Positions 1 to 6,343 of a DNA stretch of 6,343 bases are shown piece after piece. Both the position numbers and the translations under genes were made by a program. A model generated the notes under the pieces. It had not been told where the DNA came from. It searched no databases and saw only the letters and a list, made by a program, of their open reading frames with translations. Each line of letters begins with the position of its first letter. Positions within the stretch are counted from its first letter, which is position 1. This stretch comes from Methyloligella sp. (lineage in GTDB: Bacteria > Pseudomonadota > Alphaproteobacteria > Rhizobiales > JALUTE01): positions 1-6,343 of the forward strand of contig JALUTE010000058.1 of the NCBI GenBank assembly GCA_027058255.1, given 5' to 3'.

Positions 1-104
1 TCGGACTTCTGTCCCCACGGGACAAGCGACTTGAGATCCAACATGGCTCTGCCTCCTCTCGAATGCAAGGAACTCCACGGGTGCCGCCCCGTCCGCCGGC
101 CCGG

Positions 105-126
105 CGCGGGGACGCCCGCCCCCGCG
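105..126 (-). other. second GC-rich hairpin downstream of hsp20
   Basis: Inverted repeat with CGCGGGG at 105-111 and CCCCGCG at 120-126, giving a 7-bp stem with an 8-nt loop. It follows the 135-154 hairpin in the hsp20 transcript. There is no U-tract. It may assist termination or may just reflect local GC richness. Confidence 0.25.
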
Positions 127-134
127 TGCCTCGG

Positions 135-154
135 GCCCCGGCGCGGGCCGGGGC
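135..154 (-). terminator. GC-rich hairpin after hsp20, possible terminator
   Basis: A perfect 8-bp inverted repeat (GCCCCGGC, 4-nt loop GCGG, GCCGGGGC) ends 15 bases past the hsp20 stop codon in the direction of transcription. It is very stable but is not followed by a T-run on the hsp20 strand. It is therefore either a non-canonical terminator or a 3' stabilising hairpin. A second GC-rich stem follows at 105-126. Confidence 0.4.
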
Positions 155-168
155 GGCGGCGTTTCACG

Positions 169-627
169 TCACGCGGCCTGATGCTCGATCGTCTTGGGCT
201 TCTCGGTCTTGGTGCCGATCTCGATCTTGCGCGGCCGCATCTCCTCGGGCAGCTCGCGCTTGAGCTCGATGGTCAGGAGACCGTTCTCGAGCGTCGCGCC
301 CTCGACCTCGATGAACTCGGCCAGGTCGAAACGGCGCTCGAAGGACCGGGTGGCGATGCCGCGATGGAGATAGTCGGCGCCGTCACGCTCCTTCATCTTC
401 CCGCGCACGATCAGCCGGTTCTCCTCGGTGACGATCTCGATATCGTCCTTCGAGAACCCGGCCACCGCCATCACGATGCGATAGCGGTCCTGTCCATGCT
501 TCTCGATGTTGTAGGGCGGATAGGTCCAGCCGCCCTCCTCCATCCGCATGGCGGTGGAGAGGATCTGCGGCAGACGGTCGAACCCGACCGTGGAACGGAA
601 CAGAGGGGTAAAGTCGAGGTTTGCCAT
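169..627 (-). CDS. hsp20: Hsp20 / IbpA-type small heat-shock protein
   Basis: ATP-independent cytoplasmic chaperone that binds unfolding proteins and holds them for the DnaK and ClpB machinery. The 152-residue product fits the family. The N-terminus (FTPLFRSTVGFDRL, residues 6-19) matches the class A IbpA-type start. The alpha-crystallin domain spans about residues 36-129, opening with YPPYNIE and containing the YRI-MAVAGF strand segment (49-58) and the ATLENGLLTI signature (111-120). The C-terminal I-x-I anchor is IEI at 135-137, followed by a polar tail. Two ATGs lie six bases apart. The strong Shine-Dalgarno AAGGAGG (640-634) abuts the upstream ATG (633) with no spacing but sits 6 nt from the ATG at 627, so 627 is chosen; the alternative adds only Met-Ala. 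The gene has its own candidate RpoH promoter and a ROSE-like leader, so it is probably heat-induced independently of the methyltransferase upstream. Family assignment is very secure. Confidence 0.96.
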   Translation of the reverse strand: MANLDFTPLFRSTVGFDRLPQILSTAMRMEEGGWTYPPYNIEKHGQDRYRIVMAVAGFSKDDIEIVTEENRLIVRGKMKERDGADYLHRGIATRSFERRFDLAEFIEVEGATLENGLLTIELKRELPEEMRPRKIEIGTKTEKPKTIEHQAA

Positions 628-697
628 AGCCATCCTCCTTATCTTGAGCGATACCTACGGTCTTCACCTTCGCGGGACCCCCTTATGGGCGATCCCA
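624..697 (-). promoter_or_regulatory. ROSE-like RNA thermometer in the hsp20 leader
   Basis: The predicted leader of about 70 nt folds by eye into two hairpins. The first (696-674) pairs GGGAUC with GGUCCC and CCC with GGG around an AUAA tetraloop, with one bulged G. The second (660-624) pairs CCGUAG (660-655) with CUAUGG (629-624), passes a 2x2 internal loop, then pairs AUC-g-CUC (652-646) with GAGGAU (637-632), with the G at 649 bulged and an 8-nt loop. The UCGCU segment matches the ROSE signature U(U/C)GCU, known to pair with the Shine-Dalgarno AGGA around a bulged G. Here AGGAGG and both candidate AUG codons are inside the stem, so translation should be blocked at low temperature and released on heating. 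ROSE elements are typical of alphaproteobacterial and enterobacterial hsp20 genes. Folding was done by hand, without energy calculation. Confidence 0.8.
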
Positions 698-703
698 CCC
701 TTG

Positions 704-731
704 ATTTAGGAAGGCGGAACGGCCCTTCAAG
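704..731 (-). promoter_or_regulatory. candidate RpoH (sigma32) promoter of hsp20
   Basis: On the hsp20 strand, CTTGAA (731-726) is followed by CCTAAAT (710-704), with exactly 17 nt between CTTG and the -10 element. The described alphaproteobacterial heat-shock consensus is CTTG-N17/18-CYTATNT, so the -35 is perfect and the -10 matches 6 of 7. The implied start site near 697 gives a leader of about 70 nt, the right size for the ROSE-like element. The -35 box contains the TGA stop codon of the upstream methyltransferase, so the promoter is embedded at the end of that gene. Confidence 0.7.
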
Positions 732-1400
732 CCCCCGCAGGCGCCGCCGCGCGGGCCGCGATCAGGACCTCGGAGGGGATGGCGAACGGCGCGAGGGTGC
801 TGTCGTGAAGCGTCATCCATGCGGGGCCTGTCACGAACCTCGACAGGCGAATGGGCCGGCAGCCTCCGACACGCTCGGGGGCGAGGCGATGGACGAGGGA
901 CCAGAGGCGCGAGACGGCGCGCGAGGGCCATGTCCGCCCATGGGTGAGGCTCGCGAGGCAGAGAAGTCCGCCCGGGGCGAGCACCCGGCCGGCCTCGGAG
1001 ATGAGCGCGCGAATATCGCTCTCGCTCAACAGATCGGCCACATAGGTGGAGACGAAGCGGTCGGCCCAGCCATCGCCGGTGGGCAACCGCATGGTGCCAT
1101 CGGTGAGGCGGATCTCGGCGCGCCCGCGCCATGGCGCGAGGCGCGCGCTCGCGAGCCGCACCATCACGGGGCTGATGTCGAGCCCCAGATAGCGTGCATC
1201 CCCGGGCAGCACCTCTTGCAGGAGCCGTTCGGCCAGCCGTCCCGTGCCGCAGCCCATCTCCACCACGGCCCGCGCCGTGCCGAAACGCCCTTCCGCGACA
1301 AGCCGGTCGAGCGGCGCGTCCTCGTAGAATCCCTGTGCGTCCTGGCGCGCGCCGAACCGGTCGTAGAAGGCCCTGGCCCGGTCGTAACCGAGCGTCCGGC

Positions 1401-1404
<4 letters not shown>
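727..1404 (-). CDS. class I SAM-dependent methyltransferase
   Basis: A 225-residue soluble enzyme with the Rossmann-fold methyltransferase pattern. Motif I, the AdoMet-binding glycine loop, is VVEMGCGTGRL at 47-57. The ribose-binding acidic residue is D76 in YLGLDIS. An LTDGTMRLP segment (100-108) supplies a further acidic residue, D102. Motif IV lies around DRFVSTYVADLL (115-126), and the post-IV LAPGGLLCLASLT strand-turn is at 142-154. The substrate is not evident. The overall look is UbiE/Methyltransf_11-25-like, but nothing specifies ubiquinone, lipid or small-molecule methylation. The start is GTG at 1404, which overlaps the ligase stop codon as GTGA and has GGAG about 8 nt upstream, so translation is probably coupled to the acetoacetate-CoA ligase. 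No transmembrane segment or signal peptide is seen. Family is secure, specific role unknown. Confidence 0.9.
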
Positions 1405-3392
<1,988 letters not shown>

Positions 3393-3463
3393 GGCACTGC
3401 CTCCATCGTGTCCGGCGTCGTGCGGGGCGCACCGACGGGCTCCCGCCCGAGCGTTGGAAGACC

Positions 3464-3492
3464 ATGATAGTTGAGGGTGGCTTCGTGCCCAA
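3464..3492 (-). promoter_or_regulatory. candidate sigma70-like promoter of aacS
   Basis: On the minus strand, TTGGGC (3492-3487) is separated by 17 nt from TATCAT (3469-3464). The -10 matches TATAAT at 5 of 6 and the -35 matches TTGACA at only 3 of 6. A start near 3457 would leave a leader of about 65 nt before the aacS ATG. Spacing and position are right, but the weak -35 keeps this tentative. Confidence 0.35.
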
Positions 3493-3532
3493 TCACGACG
3501 ATGGCCGTGTGCCGCCGGCTCATGTCGGCGCC

Positions 3533-3583
3533 CGGCCTGTCATCCGCCTGTCAGCCCACCCATGCTACGCTGGTGACAGCCGG
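3533..3583. promoter_or_regulatory. three CTGTCA half-sites, possible operator
   Basis: CGGCCTGTCA (3533-3542) and CCGCCTGTCA (3544-3553) are direct copies offset by 11 bp, about one helical turn. A third copy lies inverted at 3574-3583 (TGACAGCCGG, whose reverse complement is CCGGCTGTCA). The second and third form a 9/10 inverted pair separated by 20 bp. The cluster sits in the divergent spacer, where a regulator could act on aacS, the AsmA gene or both. No regulator gene is present to name the binding protein. Confidence 0.35.
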
Positions 3584-3705
3584 TGGAGGGCAGGACGATC
3601 GATAAACCACGCCAGGCGCAGCGATACGGGACGGCGTGCCGCCGGCATGGAACCGCACCGGACGCAATGGCCGGCCGTGCGGAGCGCTCTGCGGAGCGCA
3701 TCGGG

Positions 3706-5637
3706 ATGCGTGCGATGAGAGCAATGTCGAAGCTGCGCAGGAGGTGCCGGTGGCCGGCCTTGCTGACCGTCGCGCTCGCGGCCGCGGTTCTGGCGGCGCT
3801 CCGCGGTGGCGGCTGGCTTGCGCCCATGTGGCGTCTGGCGCAGGCGGTGGCGAGTGAAGGCGGCCCCGTCGTCCATATTACGCGTCCCATCCGGCTCGGA
3901 CCCGGGCCGGCGATCGTTCTGGAATCGGGGCGGCTGGTGCTCGCGAGCACGTCGGGTTCGCCATCGAAGGCCAGGGGCTTGTGGGGTTTCGGCGCGGACG
4001 AGACCGAGGGCAGCGCCGAGCTCGTCCTCACAAGGCCGCGCATCCGCGTGGAGATGGAGCCGGCGCCGCCCGTCGCGGCTGCGGTCGCGGGCATGCCGCG
4101 CGGATCCGCTGCGCCCGGCCGCCACGCGCAAAGGGGGCCGGACATGGCGGAGATGACCGCGGCCCTCGGTCGCGTCATCGCGCGCGTGGCGTTCAAGTCG
4201 CTCAGCATTCACAAGGGCACGATCACCGTTCCCGGCTCGGGCGAAAAATCGCACGTCCTCGAGGCATTCGATGCCGAGATCGCGCCGTCGGCAGGCAACG
4301 CAGGCGGCGCGACGGGCAAGGGCGCCTTCACCTACAAGGGGCGGCGCGTGCGATTCACCTTCACGCTCGGCGCCGGCGATGGCGGCAAGACGCCCGCCGG
4401 TCACCTCAAGCGCAGCCTCATCCTCGATCTTGCCGGCGATCTCATGACGGCGCAGTTCGAGGGCAATCTCGCTCTGGCCGGCGGGCTGAGACTCGAGGGC
4501 AAGGCGGTGCTCGACGTCCCGGATCTGCGCGCCGCCGCCAGCTGGCTGGGCTATCCTCTTCCGGGGCGGCGCGGCATGCGGGGCATCTCGGCGCGCGGTG
4601 CCTTTTCGTGGCACGCGGGCACCCTGTCCTTCACCGATGCCGAATACGCCATGGACGGGAATACCGCCGTGGGAGCCCTCATCCTGGACCTCACCAAGCC
4701 CCGCCCGTCCCTCGACGGCACCTTGGCCTTTCGCCGTCTCCAGCTCACGCCCTATTTCGCCGATCCCGCGCCGAGCAGGAGGAAGGAAAAGAAGGAAGAG
4801 GGGAAGAAGGGGACGCCAGAGGTCGCCCCCGCCATGCAGTCGGCGCCTCTCGCCAGCATTGTGCGGGGCAGCTATCTTGGATTTCCCCTGATGCAGCGCG
4901 TCGATGCCGATCTGAGGGTTTCCGCCAGCGCCGTTGAGATCGGCGCTCTCAAGGCGGGAAAGAGCGCCATTTCGCTCACGCTGCGCTCGGGGCGCCTGCT
5001 GGCGGACATTGCCGAGATCGAGCTCTGCGGCGGCATGGGGGAGGGGCAGATCGAGGTGGACGGCACGGCGCCTGAGACGGGCCTTGCCGTGCGGTTCCGC
5101 GTGGCCGACGCGGCGTCGGCGCCCTGCCTGACGGCGCTGTTCGCGAATGCACCTCTCGAAGGGCGCGCGGCCATCAGCGCCGATTTGACGGCGCGAGGCA
5201 ATACGGTGCCGGACCTTGTTGCAACGCTCAACGGGAAAGTGGGCGTCAGCTTGGAGAAGGGCGGCCGGTTCAACCTTGCTCTGGACCGGCTGCTCGCTCC
5301 GGAGGACCGGGACGCGCTGGCGCGCATGGGGCTCGCGGGCGTGGGCGAGGCGTCCTTCGAGGCGTTGCGTGCGACCTTCATTCTGCGCGATGGTAGCGCC
5401 TACAGCGAGACCTTCCGGATCGAGGCCGGCGGGCGCGTCATTACAGGCGATGGAACCGTCAACCTGGCCGCGCGGCAAGTCTACATGCGTCTGGATGCGC
5501 CTTTGCCGGCGAAATCCTCGCCGCCCGCGACGCCCGGGAGCGAGCGGGGGGGGGAGGCGCAAGCAGCGGGCATCACCGTTCACGGGCCATGGGCGCGGCC
5601 GAGGCTCGTGCTCCCGCAGCGCGAGGCCGCGCCGTGA
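3706..5637 (+). CDS. AsmA-family membrane-anchored envelope protein
   Basis: A 643-residue protein of the AsmA family, the bacterial relatives of VPS13-like bridge proteins, linked to outer-membrane biogenesis and phospholipid movement between membranes. A basic N-terminus (SKLRRRCRW) precedes a hydrophobic anchor at about 18-33, with the rest probably periplasmic and rich in beta-strand. The C-terminal AsmA_2-like region (about 485-635) is the clearest part: RAAISADLTARGNTVPDLVATLNG, GGRFNLALDRLL, the run IEAGGRVITGDGTVNLAARQ and the closing ITVHGPWARPRLVL. A charged Lys/Glu linker (358-369) interrupts the middle. Three close in-frame ATGs exist (3706, 3715, 3724); 3706 is chosen because GGAG (3693-3696) lies 9 nt upstream. 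A run of nine G (5546-5554) sits near the 3' end. The conserved closing strand after it suggests the frame is right. The lipid-transport role is inferred from the family; the exact paralogue is unknown. Confidence 0.87.
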   Translation: MRAMRAMSKLRRRCRWPALLTVALAAAVLAALRGGGWLAPMWRLAQAVASEGGPVVHITRPIRLGPGPAIVLESGRLVLASTSGSPSKARGLWGFGADETEGSAELVLTRPRIRVEMEPAPPVAAAVAGMPRGSAAPGRHAQRGPDMAEMTAALGRVIARVAFKSLSIHKGTITVPGSGEKSHVLEAFDAEIAPSAGNAGGATGKGAFTYKGRRVRFTFTLGAGDGGKTPAGHLKRSLILDLAGDLMTAQFEGNLALAGGLRLEGKAVLDVPDLRAAASWLGYPLPGRRGMRGISARGAFSWHAGTLSFTDAEYAMDGNTAVGALILDLTKPRPSLDGTLAFRRLQLTPYFADPAPSRRKEKKEEGKKGTPEVAPAMQSAPLASIVRGSYLGFPLMQRVDADLRVSASAVEIGALKAGKSAISLTLRSGRLLADIAEIELCGGMGEGQIEVDGTAPETGLAVRFRVADAASAPCLTALFANAPLEGRAAISADLTARGNTVPDLVATLNGKVGVSLEKGGRFNLALDRLLAPEDRDALARMGLAGVGEASFEALRATFILRDGSAYSETFRIEAGGRVITGDGTVNLAARQVYMRLDAPLPAKSSPPATPGSERGGEAQAAGITVHGPWARPRLVLPQREAAP

Positions 5638-5660
5638 GGGGATCGCGAGCCGTCACCAAG

Positions 5661-5698
5661 GCGATGCCTGCCAAATGACGCGATGCATGGCGAATGAC
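5661..5698. repeat. tandem 19-bp direct repeat upstream of the secreted-protein promoter
   Basis: GCGATGCCTGCCAAATGAC (5661-5679) is followed without a gap by GCGATGCATGGCGAATGAC (5680-5698), matching at 16 of 19 positions. The conserved parts are GCGATGC at the left and AATGAC at the right of each unit. Flanking 19-mers do not match, so there are exactly two copies. The array ends 3 bp before the candidate -35 box at 5702, the usual place for an activator site. Confidence 0.55.
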
Positions 5699-5701
5699 AC
5701 G

Positions 5702-5729
5702 TGGACAGGACACATCTTCGCGTTATAAC
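5702..5729 (+). promoter_or_regulatory. candidate sigma70-like promoter of the secreted-protein gene
   Basis: TGGACA (5702-5707) and TATAAC (5724-5729) are separated by 16 bp, each matching the sigma70 consensus at 5 of 6. Transcription would start near 5736, giving a leader of about 67 nt. A short perfect inverted repeat (GTCGG-GA-CCGAC, 5741-5752) lies just past the start site and could be an operator or a leader hairpin. The tandem 19-bp repeat lies immediately upstream. Confidence 0.5.
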
Positions 5730-5802
5730 CGGGCGTTCTGGTCGGGACCGACACTGTTCTTGCAGTCGCATGTCTCGCGTCGAGAGGGAGGAATCCGGAG
5801 CC

Positions 5803-6343
5803 ATGACCATCAAGGGCGTCACACGAGCCGCGACGATCGGACTTTCCGTCTTGGCTCTGATCGGGGGCTCGCCGGCCGGTCTTGCGCAGCAGGCGGCCCT
5901 GTCCAGCACGGGCGACGAGAGCAGTGAGCACGCGCTCTTGCAGCGCAGCGCGGAGATCTATCGCGAGACCGAGCGGGCCATATTCGCCTGGGCACGCGCC
6001 CAGGGCCGCTCGGCCTCCTTGGCGGCGCAGCGTCCCGAAAGCGCCGCTGCCGCCACTGCCGCGCCGGTTCGCGACTGGTCCGATGCCGAGGCGGCCTTGC
6101 GCGCACGCGCCGCCAAGGAGGCCGAGCGCTTGCGGCGGGCGGCAGCGCTCTATCGGCAGACGGAAAAGAGCATTGACGCCTGGGCGCGCACGGCACGCAA
6201 GACGGCCAAGGCGCCGGCACGCGCGGCCAGTGCTCCGGCTGCTTCCGCGCGCGTCCGAACGGCGAGGGCCGATGCAGCGACCTTTGCGAGCGACGCGCAG
6301 CCCCCAAAGAGCGCGCCTCCTCTCCCGCCACGCGAGAAACCGC
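5803..6343 (+). CDS. secreted Ala/Arg-rich protein with duplicated helical motif (partial)
   Basis: Open to the right edge: 180 residues are visible with no stop codon. I do not recognise the family. The start is ATG 5803 with GGGAGG (5786-5791) 11 nt upstream; a second GGAG at 5797-5800 is too close to serve well. The N-terminus is a likely Sec signal peptide: Lys4 and Arg8, hydrophobic core about 11-21, and probable cleavage near Ala25 (SPA) or Ala28 (GLA). The mature part carries two copies of a 20-residue helical motif, residues 46-65 and 110-129, sharing 12 positions with consensus L-x-R-x-A-x-[IL]-Y-R-[EQ]-T-E-[RK]-[AS]-I-x-A-W-A-R. A stretch rich in Ala, Arg and Lys follows, then a Pro-rich segment (167-180). 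The composition suggests an exported helical protein with a flexible, disordered-looking tail; a function cannot be assigned. GC bias and codon use resemble the neighbours. Confidence 0.78.
   Translation, partial: MTIKGVTRAATIGLSVLALIGGSPAGLAQQAALSSTGDESSEHALLQRSAEIYRETERAIFAWARAQGRSASLAAQRPESAAAATAAPVRDWSDAEAALRARAAKEAERLRRAAALYRQTEKSIDAWARTARKTAKAPARAASAPAASARVRTARADAATFASDAQPPKSAPPLPPREKP
5938..5997 (+). repeat. copy 1 of the intragenic YR-TE-I-AWAR motif
   Basis: Encodes residues 46-65 of the secreted protein. Key residues are Y53, R54, T56, E57, I60, A62, W63, A64 and R65. It shares 12 of 20 residues with copy 2, located 192 bp (64 codons) downstream. Similarity is at protein level; the nucleotide sequences have diverged, so the duplication is old or kept by selection on the protein. 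Confidence 0.7.
6130..6189 (+). repeat. copy 2 of the intragenic YR-TE-I-AWAR motif
   Basis: Encodes residues 110-129 of the secreted protein. Key residues are Y117, R118, T120, E121, I124, A126, W127, A128 and R129. It is preceded by a charged Ala/Arg/Glu helix (about 94-112). Further copies could lie beyond the right edge of the window. Confidence 0.7.

Larger units (their letters stand above)
1..168. other. non-coding left edge, downstream of hsp20
   Basis: No gene can be supported here. Reading frames that cross this stretch continue antisense through hsp20 and resemble no protein family. Visible structures are two GC-rich inverted repeats (105-126 and 135-154, listed separately) and a small hairpin at 11-23 (GTCCC, 3-nt loop, GGGAC). 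The stretch probably holds the 3' end of the hsp20 transcript and part of the spacer to whatever lies further left. Confidence 0.6.
3393..3705. other. divergent intergenic region between aacS and the AsmA gene
   Basis: About 313 bp between divergent starts. It contains the aacS ribosome-binding site, a candidate aacS promoter (3464-3492) and a cluster of CTGTCA half-sites (3533-3583). No convincing sigma70 promoter for the rightward gene was found. In-frame codons upstream of 3706 (for example GTG 3583 and ATG 3667) could lengthen the AsmA protein by up to 41 residues, but they lack a good ribosome-binding site and would place a long Arg-rich tail before the membrane anchor. No separate small gene is supported. 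Confidence 0.55.

Noticed and set aside
11..23. Small hairpin GTCCC/GGGAC as a terminator
   Set aside because: Only a 5-bp stem with a 3-nt loop and no T-run on either side; no gene end is visible nearby.
631..633. Upstream ATG of hsp20 as the start codon
   Set aside because: It directly abuts AAGGAGG with no spacing, whereas the ATG at 625-627 has a 6-nt spacing and gives an N-terminus aligned with IbpA.
3583..3705. N-terminal extension of the AsmA protein from GTG 3583 or ATG 3667
   Set aside because: No good ribosome-binding site, and the added residues would place a long Arg-rich tail before the signal-anchor. The ATG at 3706 has GGAG at a suitable distance and begins close to the anchor.
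3565..5583. 672-codon leftward open frame
   Set aside because: Fully antisense to the AsmA gene, which shows family motifs and a membrane anchor. The antisense product is Arg/Gly/Ala-rich without recognisable motifs and has no convincing ribosome-binding site.
5819..6331. Leftward open frame at the right edge
   Set aside because: Antisense to the secreted-protein gene, which has a signal peptide, ribosome-binding site, promoter and protein-level repeats. The antisense product is an Arg/Pro/Ser-rich shadow.

Overview
This strongly GC-rich window reads as chromosomal DNA of an alphaproteobacterium, probably Hyphomicrobiales (Rhizobiales) or a near relative. The evidence is an IbpA-type class A Hsp20, a candidate promoter of the alphaproteobacterial RpoH form (CTTG-N17-CCTAAAT), a ROSE-like RNA thermometer, an acetoacetyl-CoA synthetase and an AsmA-family protein. 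The order and genus cannot be fixed from the sequence alone. There are no RNA genes, insertion sequences, phage genes or CRISPR arrays.

Layout. The left part (169-3392) is transcribed leftwards: acetoacetate-CoA ligase (3392 to 1401), then a class I SAM-dependent methyltransferase (1404 to 727) whose GTG start overlaps the ligase stop by 4 bases, then a small heat-shock protein (627 to 169). The heat-shock gene appears to have its own control. A heat-shock sigma factor promoter has its -35 element over the methyltransferase stop codon. It is followed by a leader of about 70 nt that folds into two hairpins, the second of which hides the Shine-Dalgarno sequence and the start codon. The first 168 bases hold only GC-rich hairpins downstream of the heat-shock gene.

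The right part is transcribed rightwards. An AsmA-family membrane-anchored protein (3706-5637) lies divergent to the ligase across a spacer of about 313 bp. A secreted Ala/Arg-rich protein of unknown function (5803 onward) runs off the right edge. The divergent spacer holds a candidate ligase promoter and three CTGTCA-type half-sites that could be an operator. The spacer before the secreted protein holds a tandem 19-bp repeat directly upstream of a good sigma70-like promoter.

Function. The ligase activates acetoacetate (ketone-body or polyhydroxybutyrate turnover) and is probably co-translated with the methyltransferase, whose substrate is unknown. Hsp20 is a stress chaperone under apparent two-level heat control. 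The AsmA-like protein belongs to the envelope. I see no complete novel system. The most interesting items are the detailed RNA thermometer, the internally duplicated secreted protein and the two clusters of repeated regulatory-looking sites.
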